Positions 20,605 through 31,295 of a stretch of DNA of 64,000 nucleotides are shown here, piece by piece. The stretch is from contig NC_012870.2 in the NCBI RefSeq assembly GCF_000003195.3, positions 37,478,377 to 37,542,376 on the forward strand. Direction: 5' to 3'. The notes beneath the pieces were generated by a model, which searched no databases, was not told the origin of the DNA, and saw only the letters and a program-made list of their open reading frames with translations. Made by a program: the position numbers and the translations under genes. The stretch comes from Sorghum bicolor (lineage: Eukaryota; Streptophyta; Magnoliopsida; Poales; Poaceae). Numbering within the stretch: position 1 is the stretch's first letter; each line of letters begins with the position of its first letter.

Positions 20605-21611
20605 AATGGGGTTACTCCGGTAGTTACGTCCTCAAGCATCTCAGGGCAGTGATTGCCTGAGTGTCCAGTCTCTCCAGTGTGTTTGTGCTCGTAGATCTAG
20701 GTTCTTCACTTGGTGGAGTCTGGGAGTTGTAAAAGTCCTTCATAGTTTGCTCAAAGTGTACCTGCTCATAGAGACAAGGCAGAGATCAAGTGCATGGGCC
20801 TGGTTGGTGGAAAACACCAACAGAACCAAAAGTGTATTTGTTCTCTTTAACCTTAAGCATAGTGAGAAAGACAAAGTTGATGGATAATAAGACCATGAGT
20901 GTAACATTTAAAACATTTGTCAGATCAGATCACTCAACCTTATGGAAAGATAATCTATCTAAGTAAATATTTTTTTCTTTACATGACTATCATTTTCCAA
21001 AGATTAAGTGTGCAACATTTTAGTTCATATGATTAGGAGTGTGGGATCACAAAGATGAAAGGACTAAACATATTGAATCGATTGGGTTGGTTAATCTAGA
21101 GTTGTAAATCATATATGTTTGTCTCTTTTATTCATGTGAACGCCAGAACCAAGGAGAAGCTTTATAAAAGTGATAGTCAAGTACCTTAAGATGTTACCTT
21201 ACTTGAAAAGTGATGGTACAGTATCACCCTGTGGAAGCTTTCCTTTCTTAGCAGTTGTGCATTGTGTTTGTGGCACCCTCCATGGATCATCTCTTGTGAG
21301 CTATGCCTTCCTTGTGTAAATTGTTAAACTTCATGTGTCTCTCTCTTTGTCTCCAATGTGAGTTTATCTCAGGACTTCCTAGGTTGATATTGAAAGTTTT
21401 CCTGCAGGGGTTAGTCCTACAAAATATCCAATATCTACTATAGCATACTATCGGCTCAAAGATCAACCTAGACACCATGTCTAATTTGATTTAGGAGGGA
21501 ATTTTAACCTAAGCATCATGCTTAATTTAAAATCCTTTGGAAGTAAGATCATCATTCCTAAACTAAGCACCATGCTTAATTAAGAGATAAATGAAACTAC
21601 TCCAAACCTAG
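20605..21611 (-). other. ATH-2: internal untranslated region with a conserved hairpin
   Basis: It is collinear with about 37430-38403 of ATH-I. The hairpin GTTGGTG-GAAAA-CACCAAC is at 20803-20821. No ORF has support. Confidence 0.6.
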
Positions 21612-22300
21612 TGTCGGCGTCTAGACTCGTGGTCTAGGCACTAACAAGTATAAGTCTGCGTGACTGACCAAGCTTGGATGGTGATGCAAGTGAGACACAG
21701 AGGGTTTATACTGGTTCGGGCCAAGAATGCCCTACGTCCAGTGCGATCGGAGGTTCTGTATAACCTTGCACCCAAAGGTGCTTGTAGTAGGGGGTACAAG
21801 CAGGTTGCGAGAGAGGGCTATGTCCTAGGTCTCGGCTTGGTGGTGGACAGAGCGCGGGTTGCTGCTCTGAGAAAGAGTGTTGTGTGCGTGTCAACTTGGC
21901 CTTCGTTTGTGAGCCTTGGCTCCCCTTTTATGGCCTCAAGGGGAGACTGGGATTTACATGGGTAGATTTCCCTCAGTGGGAGAGTTACAGCCCCGACCCT
22001 GTTGAAGTCTGTTCGTCTTGTCCTTGAGGGATGGTCGCTCCTGTAGAGGTTTACCGAGCCCTGTAGGAATCATGGGGGTCGAGTCGCCGGTGCTGCTGCG
22101 TATCACGTCAATAGTGGGAAGAGATGTCAAATAGTGGTGCTGATCAACCCCCTCCCATTCCCTTTCCACTGTGAGGCGGTACGCCAAAGTGAAAGAGGTA
22201 AGGGCACACAGTGAAAAAGGTGATGCTGCAGTGCCCAGGGTGGTTGGAATAGTTGTCGCCTTGCCCTGCTGCGGTATGGAAGCCATCGCGTCTGTCATGT
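21612..22300 (-). repeat. TAT-C: 3' LTR remnant (R-U5 side)
   Basis: It matches 28095-28783 and then diverges at CATGT/CCCCGAG. The U3 (about 410 bp) and the PPT are absent, so a deletion joined the LTR to the internal 3' region. The TATA position reads TTTATGG here and TTTATAG in the intact copy. Confidence 0.88.
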
Positions 22301-23503
22301 CCCCGAGCCTTTTGGAGGAATGGTGTTATTCCTTCAAAGGCTTTCACCCCTTGATAGCTATAGTCTGGAGTGTTTTAAGGGATAGGTTGCGTGTTCTTTA
22401 CACGTAGTGCCTGTTCCCATGGTGCGAGGAAGCCCCGAGCCCTTTCCCCACAAGGGTCGATCAGGTTCTTTCTCGTCTTGTAATTACGTCCCTCATTCTT
22501 CCTTTCGCTCGGAGGAGGGGTGGGTCATGCCGTACTACCCTCGATGGGCGAGTGACGATGCTTCTCGGGAGCTACAGGCGGGTAGATCCAAGTGGATGTC
22601 CGAGTCCCGTTCGATAGGGGTCGGCTAGTGGCCTTATGGGCACATCTCAAAAAGTACCCGAGGGCAGTCACGGTGGATGTCGGAACCGTTCGTTAGGTTC
22701 CGAGGGCTCGATGCCTCCCTCGATGGGATCCCACTCACGTGACACCCGCATGGGTCTCGGATATGACTTGCAAAGATGCACCGACTCCCTGTAGGGTTCG
22801 GACCTTGGCCTCTATTGTGCTCATCTTCAGTCATCCCTCGCTCAGTTATCCTGAGGCGACTATTCGAACTTGTGTCGCAGGTCAGTCTCGCAACCTCTGG
22901 AATGTAGGTGGCCATGGCCTGGGGGTTTTGGGCCTCGAAAGGCCTTCTTCAGACTCGTTCTTTAGTGTCGGGGTCGGGCGAGGCGGAATCTGTGCCCGAC
23001 GTGAAACCGCCTTGCAACTTTAGCTCGGGGTCTTGATGGGGTCGGGCGAGACGGAATCTTGCGCCCGACGGAGACCTCCCTGCGATGCTTGGTCCGCGGG
23101 GGGTCGGGCGCCGCGTCCCCTGGAAGGAAGCGTCCTGGCATAACTTTTCAGGGCGCTCCTTTTCAGGCGCGACGCGTGGGGACTCGAAACGGCCGTGCCG
23201 TCTCGCCCCGGCTGGACGGGACGTTTCGCCTGCGAAATTAATGCGCGCGTGCGGCGGGCGCGGGAATCGGAGGGAGTTGGCGCTTCGAGTTTTTTCACCT
23301 GAGTGGGCGACGGTTGCTCTCTCTCCCGCTTGGCCTTCCTCGCAGGGGTGTGGTCGTGGCTCGCCCCTTCTATAAAAGCGGCTGCTGGGGGCTTGATTTC
23401 TTTCCTCTCGCTCCTGCGCCACAAAGCCCTTGCCTCCTGTCCTTTCTTCTGCCGCCATTTCCCCCACTTCTGCCGCGCAGACGCTCCTCTTCCTCCCAAA
23501 GCC
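22301..23503 (+). other. TAT-C: 3' internal region and leader of the antisense gene
   Basis: This is GC-rich DNA without a supported ORF. It has two motifs of the form GTCGGGCGAGNCGGAATC at about 22972 and 23040 that resemble the 38-bp unit of the U3 array at 28856-29097. The end contains the TATA box and the 5' leader of the antisense gene. Confidence 0.6.
23371..23377 (+). promoter_or_regulatory. TATA box of the TAT-C antisense gene
   Basis: CTATAAAAGC lies 133 bp before the ATG at 23504, the same arrangement as in TAT-B and TAT-E. Confidence 0.65.
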
Positions 23504-24009
23504 ATGGCCGGCGTTGAGGCGTGGCCGCCCTGCAACGTGACCAAGTCCGCGCTGGAGGCGCGCGTGAAGGCCGGGATTCTCCGTCCTCTCAAGGATGTCG
23601 GGTTCCCGGAGTGGATCGTTCCTTCGGCGAACGACAGGTAGCCAAACCTGCCGCCGGGCTATGTGGTTTGCTTCATGTCGTTCTTAGACCGGGGGTTCGG
23701 GATTCCAGCCGGTTGCCCGATCAGGGCTATCCTCCACTACTATGAGGTGGAGCTGCACAACCTGAATCCCAACTCGGTGATGCAGGCCGCCGTCTTCGCC
23801 ACGGTTTGCGAGGGGTTCTTGGGGGTTCCTATCAATTGGAACCTCTGGCTTCACCTCTTCAAGGCGGACATGTCGGCCCGTTACGTGGGGAAGGAGAAGA
23901 TCCCCCTGCGAGCCGGCGGCTGCACGCTGCAGCTTCGCCAGCAACGGTCCGGATTGTACATCTGGAGCTCGATGCCGTCGTCAAACCGGGGGTGGCAGAG
24001 CGCGTGGTT
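23504..24009 (+). pseudogene. TAT-C: antisense gene, first exon only, cut by ATH-D
   Basis: The frame starts MAGVEAWPPCNVT and encodes the first 170 residues of the same domain as in TAT-B and TAT-E: the PPGYVV block, the HYYEVELHNLNPNS block, and the CEGFLGVPINWNLW block. A TAG at 23639-23641 probably replaces a Gln codon. ATH-D inserts at 24010, and the rest of the gene was lost with the later deletion. Confidence 0.85.
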
Positions 24010-25594
24010 TGTTGACGGTGCATATACCATAGAAATCCACATACAAAACACCGTCAACATGCCTCGGTTGCAAGGGGAAATGACATGACATGAACATATT
24101 TTATCCATAACTAGTTCCACTTGTACTCTTAGCTTGTTTATGCAGGAACAACAAATTCAAGACATTATTTGACAAAGCCAACATCAGAATCATCAAGAGG
24201 AGATCGAGGGGACAACAGGTGACACCCTGGGCCCACAGGGAGGGGGTCGCCCGACCCCTCTTTGGTGGGACCCAGGTGTGCCACCTAGTCCACCGACATA
24301 AGGGACCCCTGTGGACACTGCTGGTGGGTCCAGAGGCCCAGAAGTGGGGTCGCCCGACCCCACATCAAAGGCGGTTCCAGGGTCGGTGGCCTCCCACCGA
24401 CCTTCCCCACATGTCCCACATGTTGATTTGCCCCTGCCGTTGATCAAATGGCGGTTGTGAGGTCGGTTTGATCCAAGGGTGGAGAGAAGATGTCACGCGG
24501 ATCGATGACGTGGCGATGGAGTAACCCCTACTCCATCTCCCTCTATAAAAGGCAGCCTCCACCCTTCATTTCAAGTGTGCAATTCCAAGGCCAAGTGCAT
24601 TACAAGTTCCAAGCATACAAGTAGAGTAGTAGTTAGTCTAGAGTGGGAGTTAGAGTCGAGTCGAGCGAAGCTCGGGGTCTCCGGAGTCGTCTTCTGGAGA
24701 GTCTGGTATAGCTCTTGTACCTTTCTACTTTTGTAAGACTTTCCTTTTATTAATATATTATTCTTACTTTACTTTACTGAGTTCTTACTTAGTGCAAGTC
24801 TTTTAGTCTTGTTGTGCATTTACTTTAGTAATATAGTTGTCTTAGTGAAGTTAGTGACCTGTAACCACTCCTGTGTGTGCATCATCGTCCTATCTTGTAT
24901 AGGAGCTCTAGCTAGCTGCAACTAGTTAGAGTTGTAGGATTAAGTGTGAGCGTGGTGCTCATACTTAAGATTACCTTTGATTACCGCTGGCTTGAACGGA
25001 AAGTAGGAGCGCACTCCCTAGTAGGTGACAGATCGTGGGCGGCATTAGGTTCTCCTCACGTACAGGCTAGTTCTTAAAAGGTAAGGCGTCCATAAGCCCA
25101 ATAGTCGCTTTCGGTAAGGGGTTAGGTGAAAAACCTTCTAAGCGTCTTACCAGCTCGGCTATCCCTCGCACACAGTTAGTAAGGCTCTAGCGTAGTTAAG
25201 GCAATTATCTATTAAAGTAAGTCACAGAAGTCAAGTTAGATACATAGGAGTCCTTTACTCACTCGTTGTCCTCCCACCTAGCTAACTCTACCATTTACCT
25301 TTAGCATAGGACCTTGGATTCACCACTACCCTTCCTATTCATTATTTACCACCCTTATTCACTAGTTGATACTAGACAACTTAAGGAATCTCATTCCCCT
25401 TTTTGTTAAACACACTTAGCCGCTTTCCCTTGGGAAAATATAAATTACGATACCTTGGAATACTCCTTGGTGAAGTGCTACAGCGGTACATTCTGTGCGC
25501 TTGCGGAATTATCCAATAGTAAATAGAGTTACCCTATCAGGGCACTTCTGGCGCCGTCGCCGATATCCGGTGGTTGCGTTAAGAAGTGTCAACA
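24010..25594 (+). repeat. ATH-D: 5' LTR (1585 bp)
   Basis: It has TGTTGA and TCAACA ends and is followed by a PBS. TATA-like CTATAAAAGG is at 24542-24551. The interior has little similarity to the other Athila LTRs, so it is a different family. A PBS-like stretch (TCTGGCGCCGTCGCCG, 25548-25563) lies inside the last 50 bp. Confidence 0.85.
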
Positions 25595-25602
25595 AGCATT
25601 TC

Positions 25603-25620
25603 TGGCGCCGTTGCCGGGGA
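25603..25620 (+). other. ATH-D: primer-binding site (tRNA-Asp type)
   Basis: TGGCGCCGTTGCCGGGGA is complementary to the 3' end of plant tRNA-Asp as I know it. It is the same as in ATH-H and differs by one base in ATH-I. Confidence 0.85.
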
Positions 25621-25737
25621 GAGCGTCTGTCTAAGAGTTTTAACAAAAAGAGAATCCAGAGTTTGCTAGTTATCAAGTAGTGATAGGGATAACCCATCAC
25701 TTGTCTTGTCTTCCTTTATTGTGAAGCCTGACAGTGT

Positions 25738-26857
25738 ATGAGCGGTTTCCAATTGCCGTCAAACTTCGTTGAAGATCCTGAGCAACTGTTGAGGAGAACT
25801 AGATGTCGTCAAGTTCCACCTCAAAGGTTCATCTCGAACCTGAATCCGTTAGAGGAAGGAGTATCTGCACCGGTTATCAAAGAAGCTATGGCCCAGAAGA
25901 CCATCTCTGAGTACTCTGCGCCGTCGGCTGACAATGTCGCCACGGGTCCGCAGCTTAACTTGGGGGATGCGACTTTTGAGTTGAAGCCTGCGCTTATCAA
26001 TATGGTGCAAGCCAATCCCTTCTGTGGAAAGCCACACGAGGATGCCAATGCCCATCTCCAACACTTCTTGGAGGTGTGCGGCACCTTCACCATCAAGAAT
26101 GTCGCCGCAGACGCCATCCGTCTTCGCCTCTTCCCATTCTCGTTATTGGGGAAGGCGAAGCAATGGTTCTACGCCAACAAGGGTGAAGTGACCACGTGGG
26201 AGAGGTGCGCCAATGCATTTCTCAAGAAGTTCTTTCCGATGGGCAAGACCAGCGCCCTTCGTGGAAAGATTTCCAGCTTCCAACAGCAAGCGGATGAGAC
26301 GATTCCCGAAGCATGGGAACGTCTGCAGGAGTACATTCGCGCCTGTCCTCATCATGGGATAGAGGAGTGGCTCCTAATCCAAGGTTTCTACCATGGCCTG
26401 ACCGGTTTGGCCCGTAGTCACCTTGATGCTGCCGCTGGAGGAGCATTCTTGCAACACAATGTCAAGGATGCCAAGGACCTCATTGAAAAGATGGTTATAA
26501 ACCAAGGATGGAATGAGGAACGCCTCCAACCCAAGAGAAGAGGTGTCCATGCCTTGAATGAGGTGGACATGCTCTCTGCTAAGATGGACCTCTTAATGAA
26601 GAAGATGGAAGAAAGTTCCAAGCAAGAGACCATTCAACCTTACGCCACTGCACGGGCCATTGAATCTGATTCATGGTGCGAAGTGTGCGGAGGAGATGAT
26701 CATTCGGGAAACAATTGTCCCGAAACAAAGGAGGAAGTGAGCTTCATCAACAACAACAACAATGGGTACCGGCCCCAACAACAGCAATGGAACTCGCGCC
26801 CCTTCTACCAAGGTAATCAAGGTAATAGTTACAATCAAAATTTCAATAATTCTCCTC
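25738..26857 (+). CDS. gag: ATH-D: gag (partial, 3' end missing)
   Basis: The ATG at 25738 opens a clean frame of about 373 codons. The retrotransposon gag domain spans residues about 100-245 (RLFPFSLLGKAKQWF, then the FLKKFFP block). A CCHC zinc knuckle, CEVCGGDDHSGNNC, lies at about 313-326, followed by an Asn/Gln-rich tail. The protein would form the particle and bind the RNA. After about 26857 the frame continues by chance into antisense TAT-C DNA, so the true C-terminus is lost. Confidence 0.9.
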
Positions 26858-27081
26858 CGCATCACCCTGAGGAGGAGCGTAGCGGCCATCACATTCTGGC
26901 TGGCCGTGCTGAAGACTGGGGCGTCTCCCCCTTGGTCCTCAACAATGCGACGATTGACGTCACGCGCGCGACGTCCGGCTTCACCCCCATCTCCGCGGCC
27001 AGCCGGGTCTCGGACCAAGGCCTCGCGGAGTTGGCGGAGGCGTGTGCGTTCTTCTTCGAGCCTGGCCTCCAGCTCATCGAG
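26858..27081 (-). pseudogene. gag: TAT-C: start of gag body, cut by the deletion
   Basis: Directly after the UAG at 27082-27084 the frame reads LDELEARLEEERTRL and continues to NVMAATLLLRVM, matching the beginning of gag in TAT-E (KLDEDRERL ... NVVAATMLLRNM). The homology stops at about 26858. Confidence 0.75.
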
Positions 27082-28032
27082 CTACACGAGGTCAGGGCGG
27101 TGCCCTCCGACGGGGGCCGACGCTACCCCACGGGCTCTGAGATCGGTCCCGGGAGTTGGGTTGGGAGGTGGAGTTGCGTTCTCTTGCCTAGAGGGCCCTG
27201 CGTCCCCCTGGGTGTTATGCGGCGTGCCTCCGACCTCCAAGTTGAAGCACTCTCGTGACGGATCGTAGCTTCCGTCGTCGGAGTTGGAGTAGCCGAGGCA
27301 GTAGTTGCTGGCTTCCAAGAAGCGCACAAAGGTCTCCGGGTCGCCACACCCGGAAAAGTCAGCGCCAGCCCACTCGTCGCCTGAGGTAGGATCCTCCGGG
27401 TATGACGAAACGGGCGGCGTAGTGATGAGGTCCAGTGTAGACCTCAAGTGGTGACCTGGAAGTTCCACGTACGCACTTAACGAAGTGCTCACGGAAGAGG
27501 CGTAGGTGGCGGCGACGTTCCTGAGCCCAAAAGGTAACTCGGGAGGTGCCGCCGTTTCTCCCTCGCCCGCAGGTGGAGGAGGGTGGGACGTTGAGGCCCC
27601 TTTGTCCCCCTTGCGGGGGACGGGCGCGGGCCGTGCCTTCCCCTTCGAACGGGGTGGGACGGGTGGCCGCGATGATCCTCTATTGGTCTTGGGAGCAGAG
27701 CTTGATGCCCCACGAGCCCTTCCTCTAGCGCCTGTCGGGCCGGAGGAGCGGGCAACCTGGTGAGGAATATGCGGGGGGAGTACCGGACGGATCCTGGCCT
27801 CAGTGGTAGGGTCGGAGATCCTAGACCTCTGACGCCCCCGCCGGGTTCCCCCCGCACGGTGTCCCGAACGGCTCCCACGCACTGACTGTGGTGGGATCGG
27901 CTTGGGAGTAGGCTCGACGTCACCACATGGCGGGAGGAGGATCATGTCGTAGCCGGAACCGAGGGACATGAACTTCAAACTCCCAAACGTCATGATGGTG
28001 CCGCGGCGGAGCGGGTGAAATCCGTCTGCCAT
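27082..28032 (-). CDS. TAT-C: ORF0, N-terminal gag-leader protein (316 aa)
   Basis: The ATG at 28032 lies 43 bp inside the PBS. The protein starts MADGFHPLRRGTIMTFGS and keeps LKFMSLGSGYDMILL, also present in TAT-E. The middle is Pro/Arg/Ser-rich and disordered; the last third is acidic with SDDGSYDPSRECFNLE, again matched in TAT-E (SETDSYDPTRECYHID). It ends in UAG in phase with gag. I do not know a function. It may be a separate protein or the N-terminal part of gag made by readthrough. Confidence 0.8.
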   Translation of the reverse strand: MADGFHPLRRGTIMTFGSLKFMSLGSGYDMILLPPCGDVEPTPKPIPPQSVRGSRSGHRAGGTRRGRQRSRISDPTTEARIRPVLPPHIPHQVARSSGPTGARGRARGASSSAPKTNRGSSRPPVPPRSKGKARPAPVPRKGDKGASTSHPPPPAGEGETAAPPELPFGLRNVAATYASSVSTSLSAYVELPGHHLRSTLDLITTPPVSSYPEDPTSGDEWAGADFSGCGDPETFVRFLEASNYCLGYSNSDDGSYDPSRECFNLEVGGTPHNTQGDAGPSRQENATPPPNPTPGTDLRARGVASAPVGGHRPDLV

Positions 28033-28074
28033 CCAAATCTTCCCAGTGGGGATAGGTGAATGTCATGCAGAAGG

Positions 28075-28092
28075 CCCCTACCTGGCGCGCCA
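28075..28092 (-). other. TAT-C: primer-binding site
   Basis: TGGCGCGCCAGGTAGGGG on the minus strand, two bases inside the 5' LTR, identical to TAT-B and TAT-E. Confidence 0.85.
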
Positions 28093-28094
28093 AC

Positions 28095-29195
28095 TGTCGG
28101 CGTCTAGACTCGTGGTCTAGGCACTAGCAAGTATAAGTTTGCGTGACTGACCAAGCTTGGATGGTGATGCAAGTGAGACACAGAGGGTTTATACTGGTTC
28201 GGGCCAAGAATGCCCTACGTCCAGTGCGATCGGAGGTTCTGTATAACCTTGCACCCAAAGGTGCTTGTAGTAGGGGGTACAAGCAGGTTGCGAGAGAGGG
28301 CTAAGTCCTAGGTCTCGGCTTGGTGGTGGACAGAGCGCGGGTTGCTGCTCTGAGAAAGAGTGTTGTGTGCGTGTCAACTTGGCCTTCGTTTGTGAGCCCT
28401 GGCTCCCCTTTTATAGCCTCAAGGGGAGACTGGGATTTACATGGGTAGATTTCCCTCAGTGGGAGAGTTACAGCCCCGACCCTGTTGAAGTCTATTCGTC
28501 TTGTCCTTGAGGGATGGTCGCTCCTGTAGAGGTTTACCGAGCCCTGTAGGAATCATGGGGGTCGGGTCGCCGGTGCTGCTGCGTATCACGTCAATAGTGG
28601 GAAGAGATGTCAAATAGTGGTGCTGATCAATCCCCTCCCATTCCCTTTCCACTGTGAGGCAGTACGCCACAGTGAAAGAGGTAAGGGCACACAGTGAAAA
28701 AGGTGATGCTGCAGTGCCCAGGGTGGTTGGAATAGTTGTCACCTTGCCCTGCTGCGGTATGGAAGCCATCGCGTCTGTCATGTCATGGGTACGGGCGCCG
28801 TGCGGTGGAAGTCTTGCTGCCCAGGCGGAGTGGGGTCCAGCGCCCGAGCCTGGACGAGGTCGGGCGAGTCGGAACTTGCGTCCGAGACCCTGAGGGGTCG
28901 GGCGAGTCGCATCTTTCGTCCGAGACCCTAAGGGGTCGGGCGAGTCAGAACTTTCGTCCGAGGCCCTGAGGGGTCGGGCGAGTCGGAACTTTCGTCTGAG
29001 GCCCTGAGGGGTCGGGCGAGTCGGAACTCGCGTCCGAGGCCCTGAGGGGTCGGGCGAGTCGGAACTTGCGTCCGAGGCCCTGAGGGGTCGGGCGAGTTAA
29101 ATGAACTGGGGCCCGTACCCTGATGATTGTGGTTAGTATCTTTTTTGCGTTTTTTACTGCTCTGATTTGGGTATCCCTTATTATGGTACCCAACA
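28095..29195 (-). repeat. TAT-C: 5' LTR (1101 bp)
   Basis: It has TGTCGGCG and CCCAACA ends on the plus strand. The minus-strand TATA (GGCTATAAAAGGGG, about 28405-28418) is intact. The U3 carries the 38-bp array. Confidence 0.92.
28856..29097 (-). repeat. 38-bp tandem array in the TAT-C U3, seven units
   Basis: TCGGGCGAGT occurs at 28860, 28898, 28936, 28974, 29012, 29050 and 29088, exactly 38 bp apart with no indel. Unit ends read GTCCGAGGCCCTGAGGGG. The array sits upstream of the LTR TATA box in the direction of transcription, the usual place for enhancer repeats. Confidence 0.95.
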
Positions 29196-29991
29196 CCTAG
29201 ACATATACCAAAGCAAATAAAAGTAGCATGAGAGCATTTATAGAGATCTACTCAAGTGGGGATGAAGTAGTGTGATTAGTATTTAACAAATTGAGCATGT
29301 CTCAAAGGTAGGGACAACCAACATAGCAACATGGCAAAGGATGTTTTTATGTAAAGTACTCCCCCAAGCTTGAATTTTGCAAAATTCAAGTTTGGATGAA
29401 TTTAATTTAATGTTGTATGATAGTTGGTTGAACATACCTTGTGCTTGTCATTCATCCGATCTTCTTGCTCTAATCCTGAAAAGGTTAGTGACAAGAATAC
29501 CCGAAGGAATTTTTTACAATTATCCTTATATGCTCAATACACAAGGTAATGTTGTAAATAATTAAAATCTCATGTTACGATCTGATCAGTGCTTGTTTTA
29601 GGACACTAAGCTTGTCCTTGGGAAACCATCAATTTATGTCGGCGAAGTGGTTCCCCCTCCAACGCTGACCTATATCAAGATCAACTCAACGAGATCTGCA
29701 AAATTTATTATAGACATATGCATCGACAACCGCCCATTTAAAGTTTTTATAAATAGAAAGGAAGTGGGGGTTGGAGATCTTGAATGTGGTGATGTTGGAG
29801 AGACCAATGGATTGTGAAGATGTTGCATATGAGCATGGAGTAAATGAAGTGGCTATGAAATAAATTCCATGCTCATTAATGCTTAGAGTGAAATCCATGT
29901 GGTATGGTGAAAATGATAAGGTGAGTGTGGTAAAAAAGGAAAAGAAAAAGGATACACAGACGACTTGGTTCGAAACTAGCACAGCTACCGT
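29196..29991 (-). other. ATH-2: region after the PBS, with the end of a conserved ORF
   Basis: The minus-strand frame 29881-29686 (NEHGIYFIATSF to YNKFCRSR) matches the C-terminal 62 residues of the ATH-I ORF at 36206-36927, stop included. The rest is AT-rich and collinear with 36928-37400 of ATH-I, including a PPT-like CTTGGGGGAG near 29361-29371. The bulk of gag seen in ATH-H is absent. Confidence 0.6.
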
Positions 29992-30009
29992 TCCCCGGCA
30001 ACGGCGATA
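29992..30009 (-). other. ATH-2: primer-binding site (degenerate tRNA-Asp type)
   Basis: Minus strand reads TATCGCCGTTGCCGGGGA. The first bases differ from the TGGCGCC of the other copies, which would weaken pairing with the tRNA CCA end. Confidence 0.7.
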
Positions 30010-30016
30010 GAAAGCT

Positions 30017-31295
30017 TGTTGGGTATTTTAAACGCAAACAGAAAAATCCGCAAGCACACGGATACCGATGTAGCCTTCACCCGGAAGTATTCCAGAGTAT
30101 CGATTTTCCACAGGGAACGTGAGTGTACTAATTAAGATCCAAGATCGCCCAAGGATAACTATATGATTATTTTTGGTGGGAAGAGAGGAAGTTTCCTGAG
30201 AGTTCTCTAGTTGATCTAGGAATCAAGAATTACTTCAAGATTATCTATATCGGGACATCAGAACACTAAGCACAGAAAGATATGAGAAGGGGGCTAGGAA
30301 GCTCCGACTACGGTCCTACAAACACCGATCCGAACGAGGTGGAATACGTCGACCGTTAGGGCTGTCACTACCCTAAGGCTACCACAACAATCCGCAGGAT
30401 TGGGTGCAATTCTAGGTAATTGCAAGACTAAACACCACGTCTAATCTATTAATTACTACTCTAATATTTCAAAGATTAGAGCACTTGATGCAAGCGGGAA
30501 TCCAATAAATAACTTGAATGTAAATAAAAGTAATTAGAGAACTCAGGAGTTATGAATTGAAGAACCTAGAGAACGATGAAGAATGAACCAGATGCTGCAA
30601 AAGTACAATGTTGAGGAAGATCCGACAGATCCGGCTCCTCCTCCGCTCTCCTCTTCTCTCTCCCTATTTTCTAGATTACAACTAGAACTAAATAGAACTA
30701 GAACTAGAGGAACTAGAACTAGAACTAGATGAACTGGAACTAGATCTAGATGAACTAGAGGTAGAACGAGAAGAACTAGAGGGATCCTCTCTACTTGGAT
30801 GAAGAATTGAAACCCTAGCTTTGATTCTGTAGAAGAGGTATGATCTCCAGGGGCCAGGGGGTCTGGTTTTATAGTCCCTTCAAGTGAATCTGGGCCGTCG
30901 GATCAAACCGACATTAATCGCACGGTTTTCCTTGATCCTTTAGGTCGGTGGAGCATAATCAGCGAAACGGGTCCTGATTGGGCACTGTAGCTGGGCGGGC
31001 GCCCAGGAGAGTAGGGCGGGCGCCCTGCCTTCGAGCCTGATTGCCTTCCCGTTCGGACCCGTGGCTTCTGGAGTCTTCTAGATGATAGAAAATTGTGCGG
31101 CACGTTAATATCTCTATGTAAACCCGGCGTGTGGGCCTTTCTTCCGTATTTCCTGATAACCCCCTGTGGAAATAGACAAACACCAAAACTCGTGGAATTC
31201 TGTCAGATAAAACCCTAAGTCTATTTGTTGGTTGCATTTGGATCCTTTTCTATGTTTAGTTGATGGTTAAATGTGAGCATTAACGACCGTCAACA
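30017..31295 (-). repeat. ATH-2: 5' LTR (1279 bp)
   Basis: It pairs with 3885-5163 and is followed by the second GTACC copy (31296-31300). It has the two GGGCGGGCGCCC motifs at 30993 and 31014 and the same hexamer-rich stretch. Confidence 0.93.

Larger units (their letters stand above)
24010..26857 (+). mobile_element. ATH-D: Athila element truncated in gag
   Basis: It has a complete 5' LTR, PBS and most of gag, then stops abruptly near 26857 where TAT-C gag (opposite strand) resumes. No 3' LTR is present, so the remainder was deleted. Confidence 0.88.
21612..29195 (-). mobile_element. TAT-C: Tat-lineage element, invaded by ATH-D and missing pol
   Basis: The flanking duplication CCTAG (21607-21611 and 29196-29200) defines the ends. 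On the minus strand: 5' LTR, PBS, ORF0, the start of gag, then a sudden switch at about 26857 into ATH-D; beyond ATH-D come the antisense gene and a 3' LTR that has lost its U3. The missing pol and the missing 3' end of ATH-D are best explained by one deletion. The shared LTR part differs by eye at about 11 of 690 sites. Confidence 0.9.
3885..31295 (-). mobile_element. ATH-2: non-autonomous Athila element, interrupted by TAT-B and TAT-C
   Basis: Two LTRs of identical length (1279 bp, TGTTG...CAACA ends) face the same way and are flanked by the duplication GTACC. Read on the minus strand the order is 5' LTR, a tRNA-Asp-type PBS, a short ORF remnant, untranslated DNA, a protease-like ORF, a 3' region, PPT and 3' LTR. 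No reverse transcriptase, RNase H or integrase is present, even after the nested TAT-B and TAT-C are removed, so the element must have been mobilised in trans. By eye its LTRs differ at about 33 sites (about 2.6 percent). Confidence 0.9.

Noticed and set aside
27506..27763. Plus-strand ORFs opposite ORF0 of TAT-C
   Set aside because: GC-rich shadow frames of the minus-strand ORF0; no homologue at the same place in TAT-E.
28856..29097. CRISPR-like array of 38-bp units
   Set aside because: Units are directly adjacent without spacers and lie in a plant LTR.
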